NCBI GenBank assembly: GCA_033816765.1
Contig: CM066289.1
Location: 4,402,001 to 4,466,000, forward strand
Direction: 5' to 3'
Length of the DNA: 64,000 nucleotides
Source of the DNA: Nothopassalora personata
Lineage: Eukaryota > Ascomycota > Dothideomycetes > Mycosphaerellales > Mycosphaerellaceae
Below the pieces are notes generated by a model that had not been told where the DNA came from, made no database searches, and worked only from the letters and a program-made list of their open reading frames with translations. The position numbers and the translations under genes were made by a program. Positions 1-11,759 of this stretch are shown one piece after another; the first letter of the stretch is position 1; each line of letters starts with the position of its first letter.

Positions 1-3000
1 TCTACTATAAAATTAAAAGACTATAGGAACGTAGCCTATCGAGCTTGCCGCCTATTTAGCTACTTTACTATTATAAAGCTCTATAGGTTAGCGTAGTCAA
101 CTAGCACTCGTACCGTATACGTAGCGCCCTCTAAGTATAGCCTCTAATACTTAAAAGCCTTAACTACTGCAAGTAGCTCCTAATCGTGCGTCTCGTAGTT
201 ACACTTAGCTAGTATTATCTTACGTAAATAGAACGCGATAGGATGCTACTTAGTACTAAACAATTAGGATATAATACCTACGATCGCGAAACCTAAGGCA
301 TCCGTCTCGACTCGCGTGCGTAGCGTAGGATCGAAGTGCCTAAGTATTAGTGCATCTAAGAATCCGGCCTTAAGCTATCGAAACGCCTACTCTTCGCTTA
401 AGGTCTACGTAAGAGGGCCGTGCTTCTCACCGTCCTTAGATCCCTTTAGTAGGTCCGTTAGGGGCTTATAGACCCTTAAGTATCCTTCTATAAAACGCCG
501 GTAGAAGTTACAAAACCTAAGGAAGGACTAGACCTTATAAAAGGTCGTAGGTGTAGGCTATTCCTCGATAGCGGCTACCCTACTCCTATCTATCGACACG
601 CCTACGGCGCTTACGACAAACCTAAGGAACTATATACTCTCCTAGAAGAAGTAACACTTCTTAGGGTTTACGAATAGGGCAAACTTTCGTAGCCTCTCTA
701 GCACCGCGCGTACGGCTCGCACGTGTGCCTCACGCGTCTCGCTGTAGATAAGGATATTATCTAGGTAGACTACGTAAATGTTATTAACTAAGCCGGTTAG
801 CGCCTTATTAATATACCCTTAAAAGGTTACCGGTGCGTTAGTTAACCCGAACGGTATTACTAGGTACTCGTAGTATCCGTATCGCGTACGAAACGTAGTC
901 TTCTACTTATCGCCTCGCTTAATAGGGATACGATAGTAGGCGTCCTTTAAATCGATTATAGTAAAGAACCTAGAACCTAATAGCCTATCTAGCGTCTCGC
1001 TAATTAGGGGTAGGGGGTATCGGTTCTTTACTATAATCTTATTTAGGCCTCTATAATTAACATAGAGCCTAAGAGTACTATTCTTCTTTAGCACGAACAG
1101 GATAGGCGCACCCGCCTCGCTTACGGACCGCCTAATCCACCCCTTCTCTATTGCTTACGTAAGGTACTCCTTTAAGGCCTCTAACTTAGTTAAGGACTAG
1201 TAGTATAGCGGCTTAAAAGGGGGTTTCTTTCCTTTAACGAGATTAATCGTATGCTTAACCCCGTCGGGCATCTTGCGCTTCGCCTACTTATTAGGTACGT
1301 ATACATCTCGGAAGTCTATAAATTCTATAGGCTACGAGGGGCCCTCTTCTTTAGGTACTGCTATAGCAATAGCCCGAACACTTATCGCATAAACCTACTT
1401 TAAGCTCTCGAGATCCTTAAGGAACTCGCGTGCGTTACGCTACTAAACCGTAGGCGTCTCTACACCGTAGTACTACTAGTTATCCTTATCGGCCTTTACT
1501 ATCCGATTACGATGCCGCTAGGGTCTACCTAAAATTACTAATAGCCTACCTATAGGTACCGCGTAGTAGATAGCGTCACTTACGCGCTCTACTCCCGCGT
1601 TATTAGCGAGTCGTAGCCGAACCGTAAAGGCGCCGTAGCAATACCCTAGGTTATGCGCATACGACTCTAACTTCGGTAGCCTTACCCTATTAATAGGTTG
1701 CATTTAATGTCGGAGTATATACTTATACGACACTAGGCTAAGATCCGTATAGTTATCTAGGAGAAACGTAGCCTCGCGAAAGCCCTTACGAGTCTCGACT
1801 ACGCCTCGTAAGTAACGCGCTAGACACGTATCTACTCGCCTTAAGGGGTCGACTTTAGGAAAACTCGGACTTAGGAGCGACCTACTTATAGTCCTCTACC
1901 TTTTCCCTAGTCGCTACGATAGATACATATCTACTCGCCTTAAGGGGTCGACTTTAGGAAAACTCGGACTTAGGAGCGACCTACTTCTAGTCCTCTACCT
2001 TTTCCCTAGTCGCTGCCCTTCTTAGTTAGAGCCTTCGCATCGTCTACCCTACGAACCGCTTACGCGCTACGGTCCTTCTATAGGTGCCTATTCGGGCAAT
2101 CCGTCTTAATGTAACCCTTCTTATAGCATCTATAGCACTCCGCTTTAGTCCTATCGAAGGTTATAGACAATCCGCCGGCGTCCCGCTAGTAACTCGTACC
2201 CGGGTCGCGCGACGCCTAACTATACTTCTACTGCTTCGAGCTACGATCGCTTCGCCCTTAGTCGCCCTTAGTCTCTCGCCTACGGCGACTATACTACCCG
2301 CGGTCGTACCCTCCGCTACTACGCTCCGTGCTTTTAATACGCGAAGCTAGGATTACTAGTTCCTCTCTAGTTATTAGGATGTTATGAAACTTAACGATTG
2401 CGGACCGTAGGCTAGGCGTAAGCTTAGCGAGCATATATCGCACGCGTTACGCCTCCGTATAGTCCCCTAACTAATCCTCTATAATATCTAGCTTAGTCGT
2501 AAACTAACGCACTATCTAGTTATCCTTCTGTTTTACCGCCTTATACTCTAATATTACGTTAAGCACGCGGTTTATAGAATTACCGTATACGTCTCGACAG
2601 AACTCCTTAAAGTCCTAGTATATATACCCTTTAAGGTTAAGGACGCTATAGTTAGCGTACTATCGCTTACTTACCTCTCCGCTTAGGTACATAACCCTAT
2701 ATAGGACCTTTAACTCGTTCGTCGCATACGTGCCGCCTAAGAGGGCAAAGATAAGAGAGAGCTCCCTTAGGAATACCCGTGCTTTCTTAATCGAGTCCCC
2801 TCTAAAAGGCGTAGGTTCTTTAAGACGCAAACGTGTCGTATACGATGCGACCGCGCCTCGAGCTACGATATTATCGTTAGTTACTATAGATAGAGGAGGG
2901 GGAGGGGGAGTAGGGGATAGTTCTCCGCCGGATTCGCCCTAAGGGTCCGCCGGCGGCACGCTTACGTCCCGTAAGATCTCTAACTGTTTAATCTCCTTCT

Positions 3001-3370
3001 ATATCTCCTTCTCCTTAACCTCTACCCGAAGGGCATCCCTCCTTACGACTAAGGCTACACGCCTCGCTTATTGCTAGGCCCTAGGGCTTAGGGGAGCCGT
3101 AGGCGTAGCGCTACTGTCGTCGCGTTCGGACTCTATAGCGTGTATAGATTACAACAAAGAGAAGAATTAGAACTGTTAAAGGGATGTCGCAATATATAGC
3201 ACGCCTACGACCTACTAGTCGTAGATGAACTAATTCTTGCCTTTTGTTTAAGACGCATCGCGCGTCGTAAGGTGTACTTATGCGTGTTACGTGCGGCTTA
3301 GTAGCCGGTCGCGACCGTATGTTACATACAAGGCCACATATAGGGGTTAGCTACTAGGCTGCCCCTTACA
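1..3370 (-). mobile_element. Ty3/gypsy chromovirus, family A, truncated by window edge (copy 1)
   Basis: Reading on the minus strand from the 5' LTR at 3,174-3,370, this copy carries gag, protease and reverse transcriptase and runs off the left edge inside RNase H. A 63-residue RT stretch (903-1,094) and a 61-residue protease-region stretch (1,518-1,703) are identical to those of the plus-strand copy at 13,805-13,996 and 13,196-13,381. CA and TG are nearly absent while CG is common, and the frame is broken by TAG/TAA, which is RIP. The RT motif is YLDN instead of YLDD (about 757-768), the same change as in copy 2. The element is dead. Together with 11,529-14,901 it forms a pair of 3.37-kb inverted arms. 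Confidence 0.9.
3174..3370 (-). repeat. 5' LTR of family A copy 1 (197 bp)
   Basis: On the plus strand it begins TGTTAAAGGGATG and ends GCCCCTTACA. It is the reverse complement of the 197-bp LTRs at 11,529-11,725 and 18,025-18,221. It keeps more CA/TG than those two (for example near 3,340), so it is slightly less RIP-mutated. The flanking five bases 3,371-3,375 (CTACA) would be one half of a TSD whose partner lies outside the window. Confidence 0.88.
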
Positions 3371-4160
3371 CTACATTTACTATACCTTAGTAGATAGCCG
3401 TAGACCTCGCTATAAACTAGAGAAGTCTTTACTAACTTATATATATAAAGATCGTCCTAAGTTAGAGCTAATATAATATTAGAAGTAGTAGGAAAAGACT
3501 CGTAGGAAAAGACTCGTAGGAAAAGACTCGTAGGAAAAGACTCGTAGGAAAAGACTCGTAGGAAAAGACTCGTAGGAAAAGACTCGTAGGAAAAAGGACG
3601 TAGACTCGTTACTATATAAACTATAATAGCTTACCGGCTTAAGCGAACAAGTCTATTATTCGTTCCGTTAGCTCTAATCCGTTAAGGCGAGTAGGCGGTA
3701 TTATACTTAGCGAGTCCCCCTCTATCTCGGAGATACTACGTAGTCTCGTTTCGTAGATACTAATAGGCGTAGACATATAATTTCTTAGGGCCTAGGCTAG
3801 GGCCGGCCTTACTACCGTCTAGTATTAATAGATAGCTAGTAGTAGTAAGCTTCTTATTAACCTACTCTAGCGTTAGAGGCAGTAAGTATATAGTAAGGTC
3901 TATAAGGTATTAGCTATAGGATTTATAGACTTGGTTAAGTAGTAGTAGTAGCGCTAGACTCGCTACTATAGACATACCGTATTAACGTACCGTACTAATC
4001 GACTCGCTCCTTCTACTAGCGAAGCTCCTCGTCCTTAGGGTTAAGTATATACCTATATAGTAGTGCTCCTTTTAACTCTAGGTAGTAATGTCTACTAACT
4101 ACCCTATGTAGGCCTATCCGAGTTATAGTGGTATAGAGCGGTACTTACGTAAGTAGGGGT
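3371..4160. other. RIP-mutated spacer without recognisable coding content
   Basis: About 790 bp between the family A LTR and the palindrome-bounded element. It is CA/TG-depleted like its neighbours and holds one minisatellite (3,488-3,595). I see no continuous frame, LTR or TIR of its own. Confidence 0.6.
3488..3595. repeat. 14-bp minisatellite, seven full units plus a partial
   Basis: The unit GTAGGAAAAGACTC is repeated exactly seven times (3,488-3,585), then a partial unit follows. The copies are identical although the surrounding DNA is saturated with RIP changes. The unit contains no CA or TG, so it offers RIP no target. Confidence 0.92.
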
Positions 4161-4210
4161 ATTTACCGGTCCCGGGACCGGGAAATTAGGTTACGTAACG
4201 AGTAGCGTAG
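4161..4210 (+). repeat. left palindromic terminal repeat
   Basis: The first 26 bp form a palindrome with one mismatch, followed by TTAGGTTACGTAAC and GTAGCGTAG. It matches the reverse complement of 8,363-8,408. Confidence 0.75.
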
Positions 4211-5049
4211 TAGCTAGATAAAATAAGAGGATTAGTGGACCTAAACCCCTATACCCTCTACTCGAGAGGTATAAATTGAATTATTGCCCTTAATGCTACG
4301 CTTATAATACTTAGCTACGTAGTATATATCTTAACAGCTATACTAGGTCCTACTAGCTTACCTAAATGTCTAATTAAACCTAAATGAAATTAGGGCAAGT
4401 TAGACCTAAGGGACCCCCTCTAAACCTAAGGTTAACATAACCTATTAGTCGTTAATATTCCTCCCCTATTACGAACCTGTCCTTAGGTTCTAAAGCAGTA
4501 AGCCCGGGCACTATAGGTAGCTTAGTTAGTCGCTATAAGCTAAGGTAGTCTTATAGCAGTATAGTAGCTTACCCTACTATTTAGCTTAATATATAAGATG
4601 TTAGGCAATCCTAGGGCCTACTAGCGACAGTTTATAAAGGTCGAAAGGATTTCTTTAATAGAGACCGTAATAGTAACGTTAATAATCCGCGACTCGCGCC
4701 CGTCGTACTACGTTATTATATACTACGAAACTAGCGAGGGATTAGGTAGCTATATTAGCATTAATCGAACGGGCTAGATAGTCGAATAATGTAAACGCTA
4801 TTTATAAGACAAGTGAGTGTTAGTACTAGTAACCTAATAAATCTAGAGGCGAGTCTATCGCGTAGCTAGAAAGTTAGTTAAGGGAAGATAAGTAACTATA
4901 AGAAACAAGTAAGATCTAAGGACTAGAAGTACCCGTACCCGAAGCATTAGAACTAGAATTAGAACTAGAATTAGAACTAGAAACCTATAGGCTATAGCTA
5001 TAGCCGGAAATTTAACTAGAAACAAGGAGCCTATAAACCCGTACTAACT

Positions 5050-8010
5050 ACTTAGTTCCACTCATTCTTACATAACTCCTTTATCTAGACCCACTCGTTG
5101 TCGTAGCTAACACTAGTCTTACTAGACGCGTCCCTAAGTAGCTAGCTAGTAAAGTCCCTATAGTAGTTGCGGAAGAAGCTCTTATTACGCCCTTCGCTTA
5201 TAAAGCACATCTACTCGAGAGTAGTAACTAAGCTAAGCTACTTATCTATCAATTTTATAGCTCGGACGCGCTAATTATATATCTTCTTATAGAAGAGCTC
5301 CGAGTCTAGGCGGACCGTAGCATTAAGCTACCTTCTAGCATTAAGGATAACTTCGTTATCGTTCTAAGACTTTAAACCCGCTAGGGCATCGGATAGAGGG
5401 CTAATGCTACTAAGGTGTACGGCCGTAGGAAAAGGATAGCCGGGTACTAGACGTCGATACTTAAACCCTATAGCGCTCTTACTTAGCGTCTTAAAGTTAC
5501 GATAGAGGTCTATTACCTAGTGCATGCTCTAGCTTCTCTAGAGTTTAAGATAGTTATCGTCGCGGATCTCGATAAAGTAAGGGTTAATCTAACGTAGCGT
5601 CTTCTTATATGCGGCCTACCTTATTAGAACGCCTATAGTAGTTACCCGCATTTACCTAGCGCTTAGGTCCTCTCTAAACTAGCTAATACTGTTCTTACTT
5701 AGGTAGTTCTAGACCCTAACCGAGAAGAAACGCTTAAATCGGCCGTCTTCTATATAGTCGTTAATCCGGCACTACTAGATGAACTCTCTAGCATTCCCTT
5801 ACTTATAAAAACCGTGTAAAAACTCCGGCCTACTAGTGCCCTCTAAGTTAAGAGAGTATAGTATGTTAAGCCGGTTACTAGTCTAGTAGTTTTCAATTTC
5901 GAGGTTTAAGTCGACCCTAGTATACTATACTATAGTGTTCGCGTCACCCCCCTAATAAGCCCTATTAAAGCTAAAAATCGTAGGCCTAGGGAAGGAGATA
6001 AACCGAGTATAGTATTAAGGGTGTAGAGCTACTTATAAGAGCTATAGCCCGGGGTCTTATCGCATAATCTATTAGCTTAGAGAATACTACATATTCTAGT
6101 AGACGCCGCCGTTACTAACCTTATTCAATTCTCGTAGGTACTATCGGTACACGTCGAATTCTCGACTTATTATCTCCCTAACTGTTTTAATTCGCGGCGC
6201 TAGTTTAGCGTTATTATACTAGTATAGCATGTTACTATTAATGTAGGTACCGGTACTATTAAGATCGGCTTAGTTAGCTTTATCGATGCTAAATTTATCG
6301 AGGATCTAGTTATAGTTAGTATACGTAATAATACTACTCGTAGTGCTAACTTTACCTTAAACGCGGAGGTAGCTAAGCGGGTTAATAGTCTTCTAACTAC
6401 GCTTATTAGAGCAAAACTACAACCTATTCTTTACCTTAATAGCTAAAAAACTCTTACCTTTAAAGAGCTAGTCTTAGACCTTAAGCGCGCGCTTATATAG
6501 GGTATTAGTAGTAATACCGGGATTCGTAACAAAGTAGAGGACCTTGTAGTAGAAATCTCGAATATACTAATCGTACATTATAGCGCTAACCTTACTATCC
6601 CTCTTAAGAACCTCCGAGACAGCATATTCGAGCATCTTAAGGCCCGCTATCCGGTACTTAGGTAGCTAGTTAATACTATCTATATTAATTGAGTTTCTAA
6701 ACTTAATACTATAGTACCGCTTATTATAGGTATAGTTAGCGCGCTTAATCCGGAGGGCCTCGTCTTCTTATAGGATCTAATCCTTAAAGACTAATACATC
6801 CCTAATTATAGCCGAAGGTAACATAGTAAGTATTGGATTACTATTCTTAGTTAGGGCCGGAGTAGATCGTAGGGTGCTAACTGGTGTACCTAGCGGACTA
6901 CCTTCGCGTATAGGTGCGCCGTCTAGCGTTCGGTTAGGCGAGGATTAAGTAGGCGCAGTTATGCCCTTACCTATACTCTCGCCTATACGGAGCTACTTAA
7001 GTCAACTCGACTTACGACCGCCTCTCGATAGGACTATAGGCTAGGTAGAGGCTAGTAGAGTTAGCGTAGTACTCTTTATACGTCCTTTACCTTTACTACC
7101 CGGTAGTAGCTAACGTGGCTAAGGCTATTGCTAGCTAGATAGTCTAGGTTAATCTATACTATCCTCCGGGGACGCGGACTTCTTAGTAATAGTACCCTCT
7201 ATAAAGTATAGAAGGCTATCCTTATAGACGGCTAGGCGGTGTCTTCTAATAATCTCCCTACTCTTAGCCGACTACGGATTAATACTACGTGCTTTAGCCT
7301 CCCTATCGTACCGGGTAAGATTACTAGGCTCTAGAATTCGCTTACGATCTATGCCCTTACGGCCGATCCTTATACGCTAGATTAATACCCTCTAAATTCT
7401 ACTAATAGCCCTACTATAGTCTAGGTACTTATTAATAAAGGCCGTAAACTAGCGGCGCCCGCTATTAGTACTATAAAGCTCGGAGATAACGCGTCGATTA
7501 AGAATCTTATTATCTATCTACTATAGCTAGTAGCGGGTAAGCGTAGCTCGAAGAGTCTTCTCTCGGTTACGAATCTCTAAACCGGTCTTACGAATCTTAC
7601 CGACGATAGGAAATAAGACATTAAGCTTCTTATTACTAAGGAATTTATCCTAGTAGCTCTTACCTATACCGCTCTTAACTTCCTCAAAAAATAGGTTAAC
7701 CTAGACGGAGTAGTCTTTAAACACCTTCTCGAAGCCCTTATAGAAGTCCTTTAATACCTTAACCCGCTTCTAAGGACTAAGCTCTCGGAACATAACATTA
7801 GCGGCGGACTTCGGCGTGTTCGTGTTAGTAAGGACATGCTTAACGTTATCCGGTAGGCGAAGGGACTCGAATAAGGTCTAAGGTAGGCGGGTAAGCCTAG
7901 TAATAGTACTAGTAAGCGCTATGCTCGAGCTAGCCGGGCGTAACGATAGACTAGCTAAAGCTATAATAACTAGGATTCGCTAGTAGTAAGATCGAAAGAG
8001 CTAGCTATCT
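5050..8010 (-). pseudogene. RIP-degenerate long frame of the palindrome-bounded element, function unknown
   Basis: Read on the minus strand from about 8,010 to 5,050, a single frame stays coherent for close to 1,000 codons. It is broken almost only by TAG and TAA where Gln or Trp codons would have been. The product is rich in Arg, Lys, Tyr and Asn. I could not match it to a transposase class: no clear DDE triad, no HRY tyrosine-recombinase signature and no zinc cluster are visible after RIP. Being the only long frame between the termini, it is the obvious candidate for the mobility protein. Confidence 0.5.
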
Positions 8011-8362
8011 CGTAGTACTACTCTAGAGTATTAGTAAGCTTTAAAAGCTTAGTGTCGGGGTAGGGCTTTAAAGAAGGTTAAGGTCGTAAAGAGAGAGAGG
8101 CTAAAGAACCGTCTAATGTGTATAGTAGTAGATAGATATGTTAGTGTTTAAAGAAAAAGAGAGGAAGTAGTAGGTAGAGAGCTACGCTTAAGTATACCTC
8201 TTAGCGTATGTCCCTATAACCGTTATAAGGCAGTAGCGCCGAGACCGGTCTTATAAGTAGTAAGAGCAGTACTATTAAGGTTACACTAAAGGTCCGATAA
8301 CCCTACATGTAACCGAAAACTAGTGCTAGTAACCACCTAGGTAAGCATTCGGTAGGGGTATG

Positions 8363-8408
8363 CTACGCTATTACGTAATCCGATTTACCGGTCCCGGGAC
8401 CGGTAAAT
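8363..8408 (-). repeat. right palindromic terminal repeat
   Basis: Positions 8,383-8,408 are a perfect 26-bp palindrome around CCCGGG. Inward of it, read on the minus strand, lie ATTACGTAA and TAGCGTAG, matching the left end. Confidence 0.75.
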
Positions 8409-8870
8409 GTAACTCTACTAACTAAGGTCTAACTAAGGTAAGAACACCCTATAAAGTGAAGTCTAGATTACCAAATCGGCTTAATAAACTAAAGGGCATG
8501 TGTAATACATGCCTAAGGGAAGTAAACTCCGTACGCTATTACTAACTAATTAGTTCTTAGCCTCAATCCTACTAAACTGTGAAATTTTGGCTATAGAAAG
8601 GTTATAAGGCCTAACCTATAGCTTCTTAGATTCCGGTTTAGGATACGATCCCCTTTCGTTAACTCCTATAGGTAGTACGTCTTCGCCGGCGATAGGCTCG
8701 ATCTCGTTCGAATTACTACTATCTTTGCTATTAGCGACGCTATTAGCGACTTCTCCCTCCCTTATTACGAGATTGGTCCCATTATCTAAGCTTAGTACTC
8801 CTATGTTATCCGGGCGAAGTTCTAGAACTAGCTTAAGGTTTTCCCGTGCCTAAACACCCTTTATTAGCGT
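8409..8870. other. RIP-mutated spacer
   Basis: About 460 bp between the right palindrome and the integrase remnant. CA/TG are depleted and I found no clear frame. It may contain the 3' end of the element that supplied the integrase remnant. Confidence 0.4.
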
Positions 8871-9775
8871 ACTATTAAGTTCCTTAAGAATATAGGTACT
8901 AAATTCCCTAGAGACACTAGACACCCGATATAGACCTTACTATCGGTAACCGATCTTACGTAAGAAGTTATCCTTATATAGCTTGTCGAATCTTATAATA
9001 AGGTCGCCCTTTTAGAAACTAATAGAGTTAACATTCCGGTAAGAATTAAAGTAGTCCTTACTAAGTTCTCTTAGTTGCTTCCTTCGAGTATATAGCTCTT
9101 CTAAACTAAGGTCTCGAGCCTAGAGTTAACGCGCACGTATAGTAAGTAGGTCCTTAGTCGTTCTTACCGATTCCTATTAGTAATTCGCCTACGTCGGGTA
9201 CTTAACCTCAATTAGTAGAATCGTGCGATAGCTATATAGGACCTAAGCTAGCGTTATTCTAGTAGTACGACAGGTCGTAGTCCTATTAGCCTATAATACA
9301 GCGGGTACCTATTGCTCCTATCCGCGGTATATGTTCCTTATAAGCTTTACTAACGCTATAAGAATCGGACGGTACCTAACCTCGACTAGAGCATTAGACT
9401 ACGGATAGTACGGTAATACTCGGATCCTTCGAACACTAAGTCCTACGAGCAACCGCTTAACCTTAGCCGTATAAATCGTAGCGTTATTAAGCATAATTTT
9501 AGTATAGTAGCCGTGCCTATAGAAGACATCTTCGTATAGAAACTTAGTAACCGTCTTAGAGCTAGGAGGTGCCCTTATTACTCTAGCCTCGATCTAGTTA
9601 CTAAGTGCTTCGCGCGTAACTAGGAGGTATCTATTTTTATGCACCTAGACGGGGTCCGAGTACTACTTCTTACTAATAACCTAAGGGCTCGATAAGTGAA
9701 GCTTACTAGCGCGCCGGTATTATATCTCGTTCTAGGGCTAGTCTTAAAGGAGAGATAAGTTAAGTTACGTAGCGG
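8871..9775 (-). pseudogene. Ty3/gypsy-type integrase remnant
   Basis: On the minus strand from about 9,610 to 8,920 one frame reads as a retroviral-type integrase core with RIP stops. It has a W/* IEAR start, a YxDVFYRHG segment, a KIMLNN segment where an Asp normally sits (Asp to Asn fits TpG to TpA), the YYPxSNALVE block with the catalytic Glu retained, and a downstream KGDLIIRFDK-like stretch. The fragment is cut at 9,775 by the family C LTR. It is non-functional, and its own LTRs are not in view. Confidence 0.65.
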
Positions 9776-10158
9776 TATTCTTTAGAGAGGCTAAAGTAAG
9801 CTAAGCGAAGATAAATAATTAGAATAAGAGTTATATTCCAATTAGTAAGATAGTAACATAAGTTAAATGCTATTATCTATAAAGGAGAATGTCGTTCCTA
9901 AATATATACGTTTCTTCTTAGGCGCTCTCCTATACTCTCTTATACCCTCTACTACCTTTTCCTAATAGGTAAGAGGTCTATAGAGAGCACTAGGGAGCTC
10001 GCTCGTCGCGCTCTCGCGTGCTCTCTCGCGTTCTTCGCTGTTTCAGCCGAAATCTTAGAGAGCCGTAGAGAGCACTCGGGAGCGCTTCTACGGGAGCGCC
10101 CGCTAGCTATAAGACCGGATTAGTTAGCTGTGTCCTTCCTATCGGTCATTCCGTAACA
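9776..10158 (-). repeat. LTR of gypsy family C (about 383 bp)
   Basis: It ends in CATTCCGTAACA on the plus strand, like the family B LTR, and its middle (9,830-9,910) is similar to the middle of the family B LTR, so B and C are related. The start at TATTC is inferred as a RIP-altered TG terminus. Just inside the element (10,159-10,175) the minus strand reads as a purine-rich tract (AAGGGGAATAG), which identifies this as the 3' LTR of a minus-strand element. Confidence 0.6.
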
Positions 10159-10703
10159 CTATTCCCCTTCTAGTCTAGCTTGTCCCGAGCTTATAAAATA
10201 AGGGTTTACCCGTTATCTTCGAGGTTTATAACGGTTCGTCGTCCTTTTCTTTATTATACCTAAGAAGTTAAGCACTATCCGTCGCGCCGAGCAATCCTAA
10301 CGAATCGAGTTATTTAGAACTACTATAGTATAGGCGTGTTCTAACTATTAAGAGTCGAAGACGATCTATCGCGTACTCGTAAGCTCCGGGAGATGCGGTG
10401 CCTACACTAAGGGGAATAAGAAGGATTATAACATTCGGGTTATAAAGGCGGAGTAGTCGAGATTAGAGAAGTAGCATAAACTGCTTCGGGAGCGTAAGGT
10501 ACGGAATCGCGAAAAGACACGCGATCTCCGAGAGAGGGCGCTAGCCCTTTAAAAGGAGATTTAGCACCTATACGAGGAGGAGAGTCGAGCCTAGGGGGAG
10601 GACCTCCGGATTTAGAAGGAGATAGACCTTCTCGATCGTCGTATAGAGGAGGCAATAGCCGTTAAGGAGGCCGACATCTAGCGCCTAGAGGAGGGCGAGC
10701 AAT
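10159..10703 (-). mobile_element. 3' end of gypsy family C element, interrupted by family B
   Basis: It holds the polypurine tract next to the LTR at 9,776-10,158, then an antisense (plus-strand) accessory frame. The family B LTR begins at 10,704 and cuts it off. The rest of family C is not found beyond 30,025. Confidence 0.55.
10318..10703 (+). pseudogene. antisense accessory frame of family C (Cys motif plus coiled coil)
   Basis: On the plus strand, opposite to the element's coding strand, a frame broken only by TAG/TAA encodes a cysteine-bearing head (A-C-S-N-Y, then GRCGAY and KKDYN). A long Arg/Glu-rich segment follows that looks like a coiled coil and reaches the family B insertion. 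The head aligns with that of the family B antisense frame at 11,245-11,355, with Tyr where RIP would turn TGC into TAC. The function is unknown. Confidence 0.55.
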
Positions 10704-11107
10704 TATTAGGTTTAGTATAACCTAATAATATTACAAGTTAAGAAGATAAGCTTAATCGGGTTTGTTCTCGGGCCGATAGGAAGTTAAGGGAGAGTAATAA
10801 AGCAGTAGCTATCTTATCTTATAAAGACTAAGCAGTAGTAGGGTAGAGATTAAGTCGTAGTATATTCTAAATAGTAATATTAAACAGTAAGTTAAACGCA
10901 TTAAAACCATAAGGGTTTCTTAGCGTTCCTAAATATAGAGGAGATTCGTAGATCTCGGTAATTAGTCTAATTATTCTAAGCATAAGCAGTCTAATTAGTC
11001 TAAGCATAAGCAGTCTAATCGCTCTAAGTCTAAGCGCTTAGGTAGGATGAGTTACGTGTCCGTCTTATTGTTATAATTCTAGGGTCTATAGGAATCATTC
11101 CGTAACA
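10704..11107 (-). repeat. 3' LTR of family B (404 bp)
   Basis: On the plus strand it begins TATTAGG (a RIP-altered TGTTAGG) and ends CCGTAACA. It differs from the 29,622 copy mainly by CA/TG to TA changes. It contains two copies of a short block reading GTCTAATTATTCTAAGC / GTCTAATTAGTCTAAGC. Confidence 0.9.
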
Positions 11108-11528
11108 CTATCCCCTTCTTAGCCTAGCTTCGTCCCGAAGCTTCTTAAGCCGTTATCGTTTCTTATAGTAATAGTTAACTATGTCTTCTTCCTCCTATAA
11201 ACGTCGTTAACGACTTACTTAGGATACTAAAATTTCCGGTATTAAAATAGCTCTATGCACGAATTGTTAGAAGTCTCGATCCTCGGGCATAGTAGTAAAG
11301 TGTATCGTAGGTTCTCGGTCTAGAAAGTGTTCGGCCTATATCCGAAAAGGCTATAAGGATTGCGATGTACGTCTTTCTCGTCCGGAGTAGGAATGTCTTC
11401 GCGATTCGCGCGATAATCTTAAGCTAGAGCTTAAGAGGATTAAAGAGGAGGAGGTGCGGCTAAAGATGCGTAAGATCCGTCTTCGGAAATAGCTACGATT
11501 AGCTAAGCGTCGTACCGACGATGCCGTC

Positions 11529-11725
11529 TATAAGGGGTAGCCTAGTAGCTAACCCCTACATATAGCCTTATATATAATATACGGTCGCGACCGGCTACTA
11601 AGCCGTACGTGACACGCATAAGTACACCTTACGACGCGCGATGCGTCTTAAACAAAAGGTAAGAATTAGTTCATCTACGACTAGCAGGTCGTAGGCGTGC
11701 TATATATTGCGACATCCCCTTAACA
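11529..11725 (+). repeat. 5' LTR of family A copy 2 (197 bp)
   Basis: Begins TATAAGGGG (RIP form of TGTAAGGGG) and ends CCCCTTAACA. AAGAATTAG at 11,661-11,669 is complementary to CTAATTCTT at 11,729-11,737, just downstream of the LTR. This is a candidate self-priming pair, which would place the start of R near 11,661. Confidence 0.92.
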
Positions 11726-11759
11726 GTTCTAATTCTTCTCTTCGTTACAATCTATATAC

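Larger units (their letters stand above)
4161..8408 (-). mobile_element. unclassified element bounded by 26-bp palindromic termini
   Basis: Two nearly identical GC-rich palindromes with the core ACCGGTCCCGGGACCGGT lie at 4,161-4,186 and 8,383-8,408. Inside each, a further 20-24 bp is similar in inverted orientation (TTACGTAA then TAGCGTAG), giving imperfect terminal inverted repeats of about 46-50 bp. Between them one minus-strand frame of about 3 kb can be followed with only RIP-type stops. No clean target-site duplication is visible at the outer edges. A direct GTAGGGGT occurs at 4,153-4,160 and 8,352-8,359, but the second lies inside the right repeat, so the exact ends are uncertain. The likely class is a DNA transposon, but I recognise no DDE, tyrosine recombinase or helicase motif. 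Confidence 0.55.

Noticed and set aside
2084..2942. Plus-strand frames of 88 and 70 codons in family A copy 1
   Set aside because: They are opposite-strand readings of RIP-mutated gag; the gag strand is minus here, and the same shadow appears at 12,549-12,815 on the other strand of copy 2.
3488..3595. Tandem array considered as a CRISPR-like array
   Set aside because: Units are 14 bp and contiguous with no spacers, in a fungal nuclear genome; it is a minisatellite.
4153..8359. GTAGGGGT direct repeat as an 8-bp target-site duplication of the palindrome-ended element
   Set aside because: The right copy lies inside the right terminal repeat instead of outside it, so it does not fit the terminal-repeat model and may be chance.
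10440..10655. 71-codon minus-strand frame rich in Pro/Ser
   Set aside because: It is the reverse of the better-supported antisense accessory frame of family C and has no coherent extension.
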